DNA from: Flavobacteriales bacterium UBA952
GTDB lineage: Bacteria; Bacteroidota; Bacteroidia; Flavobacteriales_D; Crocinitomicaceae
Length of the DNA stretch: 64,000 nt
Assembly (NCBI GenBank): GCA_905182495.1
Contig: CAJJBU010000003.1
Location: 310,001 to 374,000, forward strand
Reading direction: 5' to 3'
Both the position numbers and the translations under genes were made by a program. Of this stretch, positions 35,991 to 44,478 are shown piece by piece (position 1 is the first letter of the stretch; each line of letters opens with the position of its first letter). The notes beneath the pieces are model-generated. The model did not search any database and was not told the origin of the DNA. It was given only the letters and a program-made list of their open reading frames with translations.

Positions 35991-36776
35991 ATGCGTAAAC
36001 ACCTTTTTGTTGGGGTCTTAAGTGGAATAATCTTATTGCCTAGCTGTAAAAAAATAGAGGGCTCGGGGGGCACTTCGGCTATTAATGGAAATCTATCCGG
36101 TAGGACATACAACGTTTCCAATGGAAATGATGCCGAACAAGAGTTAACCCATATTACTATTCCAAATGGCAACACCATAGAAGACGGTGATTACATCCTG
36201 CTTAATACTCCTTTGGGAGGCCCTCTATATTACTTATGGTTCAAGTGGGACAATGGGCTGGCGTCATCTCCTGGGCTATCGGGCAGAACTCCGATACAAG
36301 TGACCTATAGCTTTACGCAAAGCAACACTACGATTGCTCAAATGGCATTATCCGCAATTGCTTATGTCGCCGGGGACCATTTTTTAGGCACCTTGAATAA
36401 CGATATAATTTCTCTTGAAAACAGAAGCGCAGGCGAGGTTACTGATGCGGAAGAGTTTTCACAAAACTTCACTGTTGATGTGGCCAATCAGGGCGAAAAT
36501 GAATTCATTGAAAATGATAATTGGGTAGATGGTTCTGTTGTAAATGAACGCGTTTATTTAATTTATGGGGACGAGGTTTTTTATAGTGAAGATGTCCGAA
36601 CGGATGCTGATGGAAACTATCAATTTCGTGATCTTAATCGTGGGAACTATACTATCTATGCCTACAGTAAAGACAGTCTAGACGTCAATGGTTTATCAAA
36701 AACTGTTTCTGTAAACACAACGATAACAGAGAGAAAACAAATCGTTCAGGCGCCTAATTTATTTATCTATCAATGA
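35991..36776 (+). CDS. Lipoprotein with carboxypeptidase-regulatory-like domain
   Basis: A 261-residue protein whose signal peptide ends in a lipobox LLPSC (Cys19), followed by KK, so it is probably lipid-anchored. The C-terminal third (VNERVYLIYGDEVFYSEDVRT, then ADGNYQFRDLNRGNYTIYAY) looks like a transthyretin-like carboxypeptidase regulatory domain. The middle region is unrecognised. It starts five bases after the shifted CotH end and overlaps the DUF2490 gene by four bases, so the three genes are probably one operon. Confidence 0.7.
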   Translation: MRKHLFVGVLSGIILLPSCKKIEGSGGTSAINGNLSGRTYNVSNGNDAEQELTHITIPNGNTIEDGDYILLNTPLGGPLYYLWFKWDNGLASSPGLSGRTPIQVTYSFTQSNTTIAQMALSAIAYVAGDHFLGTLNNDIISLENRSAGEVTDAEEFSQNFTVDVANQGENEFIENDNWVDGSVVNERVYLIYGDEVFYSEDVRTDADGNYQFRDLNRGNYTIYAYSKDSLDVNGLSKTVSVNTTITERKQIVQAPNLFIYQ

Positions 36777-37474
36777 TTTTTCGCGGGCTTCTTGGTGTCG
36801 TGTTATTATGTACGGGCATTCTAACTCCGGGAATGACGCAAAATGACTTTGGTCTTTGGACGGCAATTAACGGAAGAGTCTCCGTTACAAAAAATATAAA
36901 GATCGGTGCTCAAATTCAAGTGCGGCTTGAGGAAAACGTCAGTACTCGTTCTGAGACTTTTTTCTCCCCATATGTGAGCTACCAAGTTTCAAAACACCTA
37001 CAATTCGGTTTAGATTATAGAAGCACCAATAATTGGGACGAGGGTACCGTTTCTAAAAATAAACACAGAGTTACAATAGATTGCCGCTTAGAAAAAATAC
37101 TGGACCTTGTCGATAATAAAAGCCGATTTAAAATCTCATCTCGATTAAGGTTTGTCCAAGAAACTCAAAAAGGAGATTTAAATGACCAATATGCGCGAGG
37201 GCGTTTGAAGTTAAGTTATAACCTCCCAAAAACAAAAATTGAGCCTCACGTCGCGGTAGAGGTTTTTTACCACTTTAATGATCAATTAGCCTATACGATA
37301 ACCGGGGTCTCAGCGCGACATCGTATAAGCAAATATAGGGTGCGAATGGGCTTTGGTATTCCCTTGTCAAAACAACACCAGATCAAGTGTTTTTATTTGA
37401 TACAGCAACAAGTCCATGGTTCAAAAACAGACTTTATTGCCGGTGTTTCGTATAGATTCAGCTGGAAAATATAA
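36773..37474 (+). CDS. DUF2490 family outer membrane protein
   Basis: A 233-residue protein has a signal peptide (residues 1-22) and a body of alternating beta strands ending in an aromatic residue (FSWKI), as in outer membrane beta-barrels. The pattern FGLWTAINGRVSVTKNIKIG and the block HLQFGLDYRSTNNW match DUF2490. It overlaps the lipoprotein gene by four bases, which suggests coupled translation and a shared role with the CotH protein. The function is unknown. Confidence 0.82.
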   Translation: MIFRGLLGVVLLCTGILTPGMTQNDFGLWTAINGRVSVTKNIKIGAQIQVRLEENVSTRSETFFSPYVSYQVSKHLQFGLDYRSTNNWDEGTVSKNKHRVTIDCRLEKILDLVDNKSRFKISSRLRFVQETQKGDLNDQYARGRLKLSYNLPKTKIEPHVAVEVFYHFNDQLAYTITGVSARHRISKYRVRMGFGIPLSKQHQIKCFYLIQQQVHGSKTDFIAGVSYRFSWKI

Positions 37475-37530
37475 TTACCGAGATGTACAGCTACCGTTTT
37501 CTTTAATGTCTTCTTTGTCGTTTTTGAACT

Positions 37531-38292
37531 TTACGAGTTGTGGTTATTTAATGCTTGAAGCTTGGTGTATTTTAACTTTTTTGCGTAGGCCGAGTTTTTA
37601 CAAACGACATACCCATAATACCCGTCAAGAAACCCGAGTTTTAAGACATAGTCTCTAAAAAACTTAAAAGTGCTTTTGTAAAATATTTTAAATCGATTGC
37701 TTTTTTTCCCTTTTTCATAAGCGGCTTTAGAACTAATGTCTGAAAAATATTCAATCTGTTTTAGGTGCTGGTCCACCGTATAAAAGGAATAGTGTAAAAG
37801 GTCTTTATTAATGTGGTGGGTTGTCGCCCCTTTTTCAAGAATAAATTTGTCGTGTGGGTTGTCACCTCCCCATGCTCCTTTAGATGTGTCCCACATCCTA
37901 AGTTTTTTATCTGGGTACCAACCACAATGCTTTATCCACTTGCCGCAGAAATTAGTTAAGCGATTGAAGCTATAGCCATCATGTTGCCAGTTGTTTTTTA
38001 TTTTAAGTAATTCCTCTTGAAGCTCTTTTGTTAAAGATTCATCCGCATCTAACGAAAGGACATGATTGTATTTTGCTTGTGTTAACGCCCATGTTTTTTG
38101 TTCAATATGCCCTTCGAATTTATGGGTTATGAAGCGCACCTTTTTATCAATGCAAATCTGCTTTGTTTTATCCGTCGAAAAAGAATCTACTACAACAATG
38201 TCGTCAGCTATGGAAAGAACAGAGCTCAAACACCTTCCAATATTTTTTTCTTCATTAAGTGTTATTATTACAACAGATAGTTGAACTTGCAT
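37531..38292 (-). CDS. Glycosyltransferase family 2, WaaE/KdtX-like
   Basis: The 253-residue GT-A enzyme has SVVIITLNEEKNIGRCLSSV at the N-terminus, the DxD-like LSLDADESL near residue 82, and the late WGGDNPHDKF segment typical of the KdtX/WaaE lipopolysaccharide core glucosyltransferase branch. It is cytoplasmic or membrane-associated and would add a sugar to the lipopolysaccharide core. ATG at 38292 gives the family's normal start. It is convergent with the DUF2490 gene. Confidence 0.87.
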   Translation of the reverse strand: MQVQLSVVIITLNEEKNIGRCLSSVLSIADDIVVVDSFSTDKTKQICIDKKVRFITHKFEGHIEQKTWALTQAKYNHVLSLDADESLTKELQEELLKIKNNWQHDGYSFNRLTNFCGKWIKHCGWYPDKKLRMWDTSKGAWGGDNPHDKFILEKGATTHHINKDLLHYSFYTVDQHLKQIEYFSDISSKAAYEKGKKSNRFKIFYKSTFKFFRDYVLKLGFLDGYYGYVVCKNSAYAKKLKYTKLQALNNHNS

Positions 38293-38322
38293 AACACAAA
38301 GAAACAAAATAATTTATCGTAT

Positions 38323-38394
38323 CCTTTTAAAGGGTTTTAAAGGGTTAAAAAAAACCGATAACGCTTGAGTTTCTATTAAGTCCTTTTAAAGGGG
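38323..38394. repeat. Two copies of CCTTTTAAAGGG
   Basis: A 12-base element occurs at 38323-38334 and 38382-38393, each near-palindromic (CCTTT, one T, AAAGG). They lie between the glycosyltransferase gene and the broken dehydratase fragment. Their role is unknown; they could be binding sites or weak hairpins. Confidence 0.4.
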
Positions 38395-38395
38395 C

Positions 38396-38611
38396 TTAAT
38401 TTCTATTTAAAACTTCTTGAACAGATTTTGCGGTACCCAAAACAGTTGTTTGAAGTGCATAAGGTTTCCAATTAAACGCTTTCATTGTTTCGCTCACGTC
38501 GCCATTATACTTTTTACCAGTAAAAGGCACCATGCTTTTTAGGTCGCGATTAAAATTAGCCATCAATTTCAACAAGAAGTTTGGGGCTAATTTTGTACTT
38601 ACTTTATCATA
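38396..38611 (-). pseudogene. C-terminal remnant of an NAD-dependent epimerase/dehydratase (SDR) gene
   Basis: A minus-strand frame of 71 codons ends in TAA at 38396-38398 and is cut by a stop at its upstream end (38612-38614). It reads like the tail of an extended SDR enzyme: PNFLLKLMANFNRDLKSMVP, then GKKYNGDVSETMKAFNWKPY and TAKSVQEVL, where substrate-domain residues and the usual last helix are seen. The N-terminal Rossmann domain is missing. It lies directly upstream of a divergent HxlR regulator, an arrangement often seen when the regulator controls an adjacent oxidoreductase gene. I infer that the front of the gene has been deleted. Confidence 0.6.
38588..38595 (+). promoter_or_regulatory. 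-7 promoter-like element before the HxlR gene
   Basis: TAATTTTG fully matches TAnnTTTG, and the surrounding GCTAATTTTGTAC is identical to the promoter before the GNAT gene at about 40187. It lies about 140 bases before the HxlR start, leaving a long leader, and falls inside the SDR remnant. Confidence 0.4.
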
Positions 38612-38733
38612 TTATTGTTTTCTTTTGTTTTTTTACTTTTGCTTCGCAAGTAAAAAACAAGTGCTTTACTTTTATCTCACATGTTTTTTACTAACTGTTC
38701 ATTTTTTAGATCTTTTGTTTACTTTTAAAACAT

Positions 38734-39162
38734 ATGAAAACGGATTTTCGTTGTGACTGCCCCATAACTTCAGCAATAGACCTGATTGGTGACAAATGGT
38801 CTTTAGTTGTGGTTAAGAATATGCTTTTTTACAATCTAAAAACCTTTAAAGAACTTTCGGCGACAAGCGAAGCTATCGCTACAAACATTTTGTCTTCCCG
38901 GTTGAAGAACCTCGAAGAACAGGATTTTTTAACCAAAAAAAAGCCTGCTGACAATAAAAAGACAAATATTTATCGCTTAACGGACAAAGGTTTAAGTTTA
39001 CTGCCCATTATCATTGAGTTGGCTATCTGGGGCGACACCAACCTGAAGGCCGTTCATCCAAGCCTAAACAGGGACAATCCAATAGAGTATATTAAACTTA
39101 ATAAGGAAACCTTTATTAAAGTTATAAAAGAACAATACAAGAATAAAGGCGCCATCGCTTAG
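38734..39162 (+). CDS. HxlR family transcriptional regulator
   Basis: The 142-residue protein has the winged helix of the HxlR family: CPITSAIDLIGDKWSLVVVKNML near residues 9-31, with a conserved Cys9, then FKELSATSEAIATNILSSRLKNLE as recognition helix region and NIYRLTDKGLSLLPI as the wing. Members often sense reactive or thiol-modifying compounds through the N-terminal cysteine and control an adjacent oxidoreductase. Here the neighbour is a truncated SDR fragment, so its present target is unclear. Confidence 0.92.
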   Translation: MKTDFRCDCPITSAIDLIGDKWSLVVVKNMLFYNLKTFKELSATSEAIATNILSSRLKNLEEQDFLTKKKPADNKKTNIYRLTDKGLSLLPIIIELAIWGDTNLKAVHPSLNRDNPIEYIKLNKETFIKVIKEQYKNKGAIA

Positions 39163-39191
39163 CCCTAAGTCATCTTGGGTTTTCTTAGGGC
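39162..39191. terminator. Hairpin between convergent HxlR and bestrophin genes
   Basis: A perfect eight-base inverted repeat GCCCTAAG (39162-39169) and CTTAGGGC (39184-39191) with a 14-base loop overlaps the end of the HxlR stop codon. It lacks a T tract, so it may slow transcription or protect mRNA ends rather than act as a strong terminator. Confidence 0.4.
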
Positions 39192-39261
39192 CTAATAACA
39201 ACAGTGTTGAAAGAGAAGAACAGGGTGGAACAACCTCATCTAAAGTGTTGAAAAACCTCTG

Positions 39262-40131
39262 CTAATCAGCTAAGATTTCGTAAACATTGTTCTTGATTTT
39301 TTTACTTAATTCATCCGTTGGTAAATCGTTGTCATCGACCCCGAATGGGTCTTCTATCTCTTCAGCTAAAACCTCCATACTCACTAAAACGTAGAAAACA
39401 AATATCGAAACCAAGGAGGAATAATAACCAAAAGCATCAACAAAAGCAAGAGGCAAAGTGGTCACGTATAAAAAAATAAATTTCTTAAAAAACATACTAT
39501 AAGAATACGGGATTGGTGTATTCTTAATTCGTTCACAAGCTCCAATAATGTCAGAAAGAGACTTCATGTTTATATCTATTACGATCAGCGCTTCCTCTGA
39601 TAGTTCCCCTGTATTTTTTAAAACCTCCACCCTATTGTATAAACTCTTAATAATATAATTTGGTTTGTGCTCAAAAGCCTCAATCTCCTTTTGTTCTTGC
39701 GCCGTGAGGTCCAATATCGTTAGGTTTACACCTTCCCTCAAGTGCTCTTTCATCGCAAAGGGATAATTAGAAATCATTCTTTTAAAAAAGGCTTTATCCT
39801 CAGAATGCTTACATAATATGCTTAGTTTAATGGCTAGATTACGAGAGTTGTTAACCAACTCCCCCCATTTTTTTCTTCCTTCCCACCATCTGTCATAAGC
39901 CGTGTTCGTCCGAAAAACCAATAAAAGAGATAAGACAAACCCCACTAAAGAATACACCTGCATAAGGCTTTTTAAAGGCGCTGTATTGTCAATAAATTTA
40001 ACCTCTAGGTAAGCAATTCCTAATGCTAATAAACCAATGGCTATAAGTTCTTTCCATAGCTTTGAGATGGTATCACTGTGGTTAAATGTGATTAGGTGCT
40101 TGAACCAAGTTTTAGGGTTATATCGGATCAT
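39262..40131 (-). CDS. Bestrophin family ion channel
   Basis: A 289-residue membrane protein with about four transmembrane helices. The conserved bestrophin/UPF0187 block is FRTNTAYDRWWEGRKKWGELVNNSR (in part near residue 73), followed by the later PIPYSYSMFFKKFIFLY segment near 205 and the acidic DPFGVDDNDLP near 265, as in bacterial bestrophins, which form pentameric channels. Ion selectivity differs between homologues, so chloride or cation transport cannot be decided. It is divergent from the GNAT gene. Confidence 0.92.
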   Translation of the reverse strand: MIRYNPKTWFKHLITFNHSDTISKLWKELIAIGLLALGIAYLEVKFIDNTAPLKSLMQVYSLVGFVLSLLLVFRTNTAYDRWWEGRKKWGELVNNSRNLAIKLSILCKHSEDKAFFKRMISNYPFAMKEHLREGVNLTILDLTAQEQKEIEAFEHKPNYIIKSLYNRVEVLKNTGELSEEALIVIDINMKSLSDIIGACERIKNTPIPYSYSMFFKKFIFLYVTTLPLAFVDAFGYYSSLVSIFVFYVLVSMEVLAEEIEDPFGVDDNDLPTDELSKKIKNNVYEILAD

Positions 40132-40167
40132 ATAGGTGCTTTTTGTGTAAAAATACGAAAGAACATC

Positions 40168-40196
40168 TTTGCGCCTTGTAACCGGTGCTAATTTTG
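40168..40196 (+). promoter_or_regulatory. Promoter of the GNAT and kinase-aminotransferase genes
   Basis: TTTG (40168-40171) and TAATTTTG (40189-40196) are spaced by 17 bases and both match the Bacteroidetes consensus. The start codon at 40233 follows 36 bases after the -7 element. This is one of the best promoters in the window and excludes the frame's upstream ATG-like extension at 40185. Confidence 0.7.
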
Positions 40197-40232
40197 TACC
40201 TTCGATTTCATAAGAAAGAACAATTTAACCTC

Positions 40233-40745
40233 ATGAAAAACGAGCATTTTAGAAAGGCAGAACCTAAAGACCTTCCTGTCATCTGGGAGATTTTGAAGCA
40301 AGCGATCTCTCGAAGAAAGGACGATGGCAGCAAGCAATGGCAAGATGGTTATCCAAACCCGACGGTTATTGAGAATGATATTTCAATGGGTTGTGCTTTT
40401 GTTTTGTGTGTTGAAAGAGAGGTTGTCGGTTATTGTGCCCTGCTCATTAATGATGAGCCAGAGTATGAAAACATAGAGGGGGATTGGATCACAAATACAG
40501 ACTTTGTGGTTTTTCATCGATTGGCAATTTCTAAAAACCACATAGGAAAAGGGTTGTCAAAAAAAATACTCCTACAAATTGAGGCCTATGCCAAAAGCAA
40601 AAAAGTGTTCAGTATAAAGGCTGACACAAATTTCGATAATCCGGCAATGATCTCTTTGTTTACAAAAATGGGTTATCAATACTGTGGGCAGGTTTATTTT
40701 AGAGGGAGCCCCAGAAAAGCATATGAAAAACCCCTGTTTACTTAA
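40233..40745 (+). CDS. GNAT family N-acetyltransferase
   Basis: A 170-residue protein with the GNAT fold. The motif for acetyl-CoA is seen in VVFHRLAISKNHIGKGLSKKIL near residues 92-113, where the Q/RxxGxG/A loop is NHIGKG. A following helix and FTKMGYQYCG complete the pattern. The substrate is unknown. It lies 18 bases before the kinase-aminotransferase gene and shares its promoter, so it may act on the same amine or amino-acid metabolite. The ATG at 40233 is chosen because the promoter lies just upstream. Confidence 0.88.
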   Translation: MKNEHFRKAEPKDLPVIWEILKQAISRRKDDGSKQWQDGYPNPTVIENDISMGCAFVLCVEREVVGYCALLINDEPEYENIEGDWITNTDFVVFHRLAISKNHIGKGLSKKILLQIEAYAKSKKVFSIKADTNFDNPAMISLFTKMGYQYCGQVYFRGSPRKAYEKPLFT

Positions 40746-40763
40746 CCGATTGATGTTTCCTAT

Positions 40764-43013
40764 ATGAAAGAAACAATAGAAAAGGCCTTCGGTATTGTCC
40801 CTGTTGAAATTAAACGCCTCAACGGTTATGAAAATGAAAACTTTCTCATAGCAACGGGAGACGAGTATTATGTCTTTAAAACCTATCCTGTTTGTAAAAA
40901 AACATCGGAGATCCTAGAGGCAGAATGTACATTGTTGCTTTTTCTTCAACAACCCGGTCCTATAAACACCCCGTTTCCTATCCCTTTCAAAAAAGGAGGG
41001 TATGTAAAACCTCTAAAGATAAACGGGGCTTTAAAGGCTTGTAGGCTCCTTTCTTTTTTACCTGGAAAGTTCTTAGCAGAAACAACTGCTACCGAAAGCT
41101 TAATGGAAAACATGGGTAGGTTTTTAGCGCGCATAAACTTGAGGCTTACTCATTTTGAAAGCGCTACCGTTCGTGCAAGACAATACGAATGGGATATACA
41201 GAACCTGTTACTTAATAGAAAGCACATTAAAAATATACCTAAGCCCTCAAATAGAAGGGTGGTAACCTATTTTTTTAGGCAGTTTGAAGCCTTGGTGTTG
41301 CCGAAAATCCCAGCGCTTAGGAAGGCGTATATCCATAGCGACTTTAACGAGTGGAACGTTCTTTCTGAGGGAGAAAAAATGACTGGGCTTATTGATTTTG
41401 GAGACGTCGTGTATTCCCCTTTGGTTAATGATGTCGCGACTGCTCTTACCTACTTGACTTATGATAAAAGCTCGTTTTTTGAATGGGCAACCCCTTTTCT
41501 TAAATCATACCACAAAACACTCCCTTTAAAGCAAGAAGAAGTCTCTTTACTCTATTACCTCATCGCGTCGAAGTTATGTATCAGTGTTTGTCACTCTGCT
41601 AGGGCTGCCATAAGTGATCCAAAAAATAAATATGCTTCCGTAAGTGAAACGAATGCCTTAAGCATGTTACACAGGCTTCTGAAAATGAATCCTATCGCCG
41701 TGGAAAACCATTTTCTTAAAGCCCTCGGTTTTTCCGTTAAAACGCCTGCTTCTATTGAGCAAAAGTACAAAGATCGTCAAGTCTATATAGGCAAGGCGCT
41801 TTCAGTGAGCTACCAAAAACCCATTTATACGGTTCATTCAATTTTTCAACACATATATGACGGCTATGGTGGGACTTTTCTAGATGCCTATAATAACATC
41901 CCTCACGTGGGGCACTCTCATCCCAAAGTGGTGGAAGCTGGCCAAAGACAAATGGCACAGCTCAATACCAACACGCGTTATTTATACGATTTATTGCCCG
42001 AATATGCAGAACAGCTTTTAAGTAGGTTTCCTAGTCGGCTCAACAAGGTGTTCTTCGTAAACTCTGGAAGCGAAGCCAGCGATTTAGCCATCAGAATAGC
42101 AAAAAAGCACACAGGAAATAAGAATGTTATGGTCGTTGAACACGGTTACCATGGTCACACACAGACGGGCATTGATATCAGTGATTACAAGTTCAATAAT
42201 TCGAGAGGGCAAGGGCAAAAGGATTATATAATTAAAGCCGCTCTTCCGAAAACCTATCAAGGCAAACACGGAGAAGGTGCTGCAGCAGGGGCCTTGTATG
42301 CCAAAGAAGCTGTTGAGCTTTTAAGAGCAAAGGAAGGAGGTCTAGCGGCCTTTATCGCAGAGCCCATTGTCGGTTGCGGAGGGCAGGTTCCTCTTGCCCC
42401 TAGTTACCTTAAAGCCATTTACCCTGAAATAAGAAAGCGGGGCGGGGTATGTATAAGCGATGAGGTGCAAACCGGGTTTGGTCGGCTTGGGGATTGTTTC
42501 TGGGGGTATGAACAGCATGGTGTGGTTCCAGACATTGTCGTCGTGGGAAAACCCATGGGTAATGGGCACCCTATGGGCGCAGTGATTACAACCTCTAATA
42601 TTGCCGATAGTTTTGCCGAAGGCGTCGAGTTTTTTAGCTCTTTTGGTGGCAACCCGGTCTCTTGCTCTATTGGAAAGGCTGTTCTTGATGTTATTAATGA
42701 AGAGGGACTTCAGGAAAACGCCATAGAGGTTGGGTCATATTATAAAATGCTTTTTAACCAATTAAAAGAAAAGCACAATTGTATTGGTAATGTTCGAGGA
42801 TCGGGATTGTTTTTGGGTGTAGAAATAATAAACAATCAAGGGGGGGCAAATAAATCATTAGCTCAACACCTAAAAAATGAGCTTAGACAACAGTATATTT
42901 TAATAGGAACCGATGGCCCTGAAAACAATGTTATTAAAACAAAACCACCTATGCTCTTTACAAAAAAAAACGCTCTGACCGTTGTCGAAGCAATAGATCG
43001 TTTGCTCCAATAA
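40764..43013 (+). CDS. Fused APH-type kinase and class III aminotransferase/phospholyase
   Basis: A 749-residue protein with two enzymes. Residues 1-300 are an aminoglycoside/choline kinase-like domain with the catalytic HSDFNEWNVL (near residue 192) and metal-binding IDFGDV (near 210). Residues about 330-749 are a class III PLP aminotransferase: VNSGSEASDLAIRIAKKH near 433, ISDEVQTGFGRLG near 565, and the PLP lysine in VVGKPMGNGHP near 595. The pair resembles the animal hydroxylysine kinase and phosphohydroxylysine or phosphoethanolamine phospho-lyases, so the protein may phosphorylate an amino alcohol and then eliminate phosphate. Related bacterial fusions often carry a peptidase M23 domain in the middle, which is absent here. 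Confidence 0.88.
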   Translation: MKETIEKAFGIVPVEIKRLNGYENENFLIATGDEYYVFKTYPVCKKTSEILEAECTLLLFLQQPGPINTPFPIPFKKGGYVKPLKINGALKACRLLSFLPGKFLAETTATESLMENMGRFLARINLRLTHFESATVRARQYEWDIQNLLLNRKHIKNIPKPSNRRVVTYFFRQFEALVLPKIPALRKAYIHSDFNEWNVLSEGEKMTGLIDFGDVVYSPLVNDVATALTYLTYDKSSFFEWATPFLKSYHKTLPLKQEEVSLLYYLIASKLCISVCHSARAAISDPKNKYASVSETNALSMLHRLLKMNPIAVENHFLKALGFSVKTPASIEQKYKDRQVYIGKALSVSYQKPIYTVHSIFQHIYDGYGGTFLDAYNNIPHVGHSHPKVVEAGQRQMAQLNTNTRYLYDLLPEYAEQLLSRFPSRLNKVFFVNSGSEASDLAIRIAKKHTGNKNVMVVEHGYHGHTQTGIDISDYKFNNSRGQGQKDYIIKAALPKTYQGKHGEGAAAGALYAKEAVELLRAKEGGLAAFIAEPIVGCGGQVPLAPSYLKAIYPEIRKRGGVCISDEVQTGFGRLGDCFWGYEQHGVVPDIVVVGKPMGNGHPMGAVITTSNIADSFAEGVEFFSSFGGNPVSCSIGKAVLDVINEEGLQENAIEVGSYYKMLFNQLKEKHNCIGNVRGSGLFLGVEIINNQGGANKSLAQHLKNELRQQYILIGTDGPENNVIKTKPPMLFTKKNALTVVEAIDRLLQ

Positions 43014-43270
43014 ACAAACCAGAGCCCTGCCTAAATCAATGTCGGGAGAATACAAACCAACACTTTTTATTGTAATAAGTAACCGTGTTTTAGTCCCCCT
43101 ATTTGCCATTACTAAGTGTTATCACATCCTTAAAAGACTTAAAAAGACCAACTCAGTTATAACAATTACCTGTTAATCAATTTGTTCTTCTCTTTCTTAA
43201 ATGTTTGTTATTTATTGACTGCTTCTCTATTATTCCTTGTAGTTTTTATACCTTGAACCAAATTATAAAA

Positions 43271-44440
43271 ATGAAAAAAATTCTCCTCCTCTGCGCCCTC
43301 TGCGCCTCTCAAGTTTTTGCACAGAACATTGACGATAATTTTATTAACTACAATTACATTCAAATTCCTTTAATTCCTGTTGATGAAGACCAGCGAATGT
43401 TTCGATTTGAGACGAAAACAAATGTTGATCAAGCAAATCAAGATAGCGCTATGGTATATCAAGCAAAATTAGCCAACTCTATCAGCCTTTACGAACAGCA
43501 GCTATCGAAGTGGTATGCTAAAATGAGCCTTTTACAGCAATTAGAAAACACAAGCGCTGTTTCACAAGCGGCTAATTATCCGATTAAACCCTCATTAGAA
43601 TTGGTGCGTCAACCTATCCTAAATAGTTTAAGCTTAGATGCTGTTGCACAAACTGCCGAGGGGCTTATAATTCCTGGGTTTCAAAAAGGAGACGGCGGCC
43701 TTCTTGTCTCTTTTACCTTGAACCCTCTGCGGGACATTCGAATTAACTACAAAAAAACAGGTGTCGGCCTAGCAACAAGATATACTTACTCCTGCACTTA
43801 TTATTTATCGACGAACATGTCAATAACGGGTCCTGATGAGTCTGTATTGTTGGAACAAATTGTTGGTAATTCAAAGCGAACGAAATCACTTGGTAAATAC
43901 AAAAGTACTTATGCTTTTTTAGATTGGTATATGAAAAACAGCCCCCTTGTATATGGTCAGATGGAAACAGAAGGAAGACGTGCCGCTATAAAGTCAGGGT
44001 CGAATGTTCTTGAAAGCCAATTTGGTTTTGTAAATAAAAACCGTAAAGCTGAAGTCTATTCGGTTAAAAAATATAAAGACTACGATTACACAGATGTTAC
44101 AATGGCTTACAATAAAACTTCAGAAGCCCTGCTTCTTGTTGGTAAGTCTCCGGACCGGTCTGAGGCATACGAAACACTAAAGGAAGCACGTGATATGTGG
44201 AATGTAATCCTTGAAGAGAGTAACCTTCAAAATAAAAAAGAGCGGGTCAACTCAAAAATTTCCGCAATGATTTGGTGTAATGTTGCTGAGATATCTGTGT
44301 GGATGGGCGACTTCAGTCAGGTTGATTTACGGGTCCAAAATATAAAAAACTCAAGCATTTTCAAAGCAAAAAATCATATCAACGGAGAAACTGGTTTTTA
44401 CAACGATCAAAAAACCCGTTGGAAAGCTAATTTCGAGTAA
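43271..44440 (+). CDS. Exported protein of unknown function
   Basis: A 389-residue protein is not recognised. It has a clear signal peptide (residues 1-17, ending FAQN), then a mixed region with many tyrosines. The last 100 residues look helical, with a pattern of paired helices (AYETLKEARDMWNVILEE) like TPR-type repeats. The ATG at 43271 is chosen because the signal peptide starts there; the open frame upstream has no other support. It stands alone; its stop lies close before the promoter of the next operon. Confidence 0.6.
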   Translation: MKKILLLCALCASQVFAQNIDDNFINYNYIQIPLIPVDEDQRMFRFETKTNVDQANQDSAMVYQAKLANSISLYEQQLSKWYAKMSLLQQLENTSAVSQAANYPIKPSLELVRQPILNSLSLDAVAQTAEGLIIPGFQKGDGGLLVSFTLNPLRDIRINYKKTGVGLATRYTYSCTYYLSTNMSITGPDESVLLEQIVGNSKRTKSLGKYKSTYAFLDWYMKNSPLVYGQMETEGRRAAIKSGSNVLESQFGFVNKNRKAEVYSVKKYKDYDYTDVTMAYNKTSEALLLVGKSPDRSEAYETLKEARDMWNVILEESNLQNKKERVNSKISAMIWCNVAEISVWMGDFSQVDLRVQNIKNSSIFKAKNHINGETGFYNDQKTRWKANFE

Positions 44441-44451
44441 CCCTACTTTTG
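44419..44451 (+). promoter_or_regulatory. Promoter of the Rieske/ECF/MbnP cluster
   Basis: TTG (44419-44421) and TACTTTTG (44444-44451) are spaced by 22 bases and match the consensus. The ATG at 44479 follows 27 bases later. The TTG lies inside the end of the upstream gene. Confidence 0.6.
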
Positions 44452-44478
44452 TACCTTTGCTATTGAAAATTCACGCTT

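Noticed and set aside
36700..37480. DUF2490 protein considered as a nuclease or enzyme
   Set aside because: Alternating beta strands and a signal peptide fit an outer membrane barrel, with no catalytic motif.
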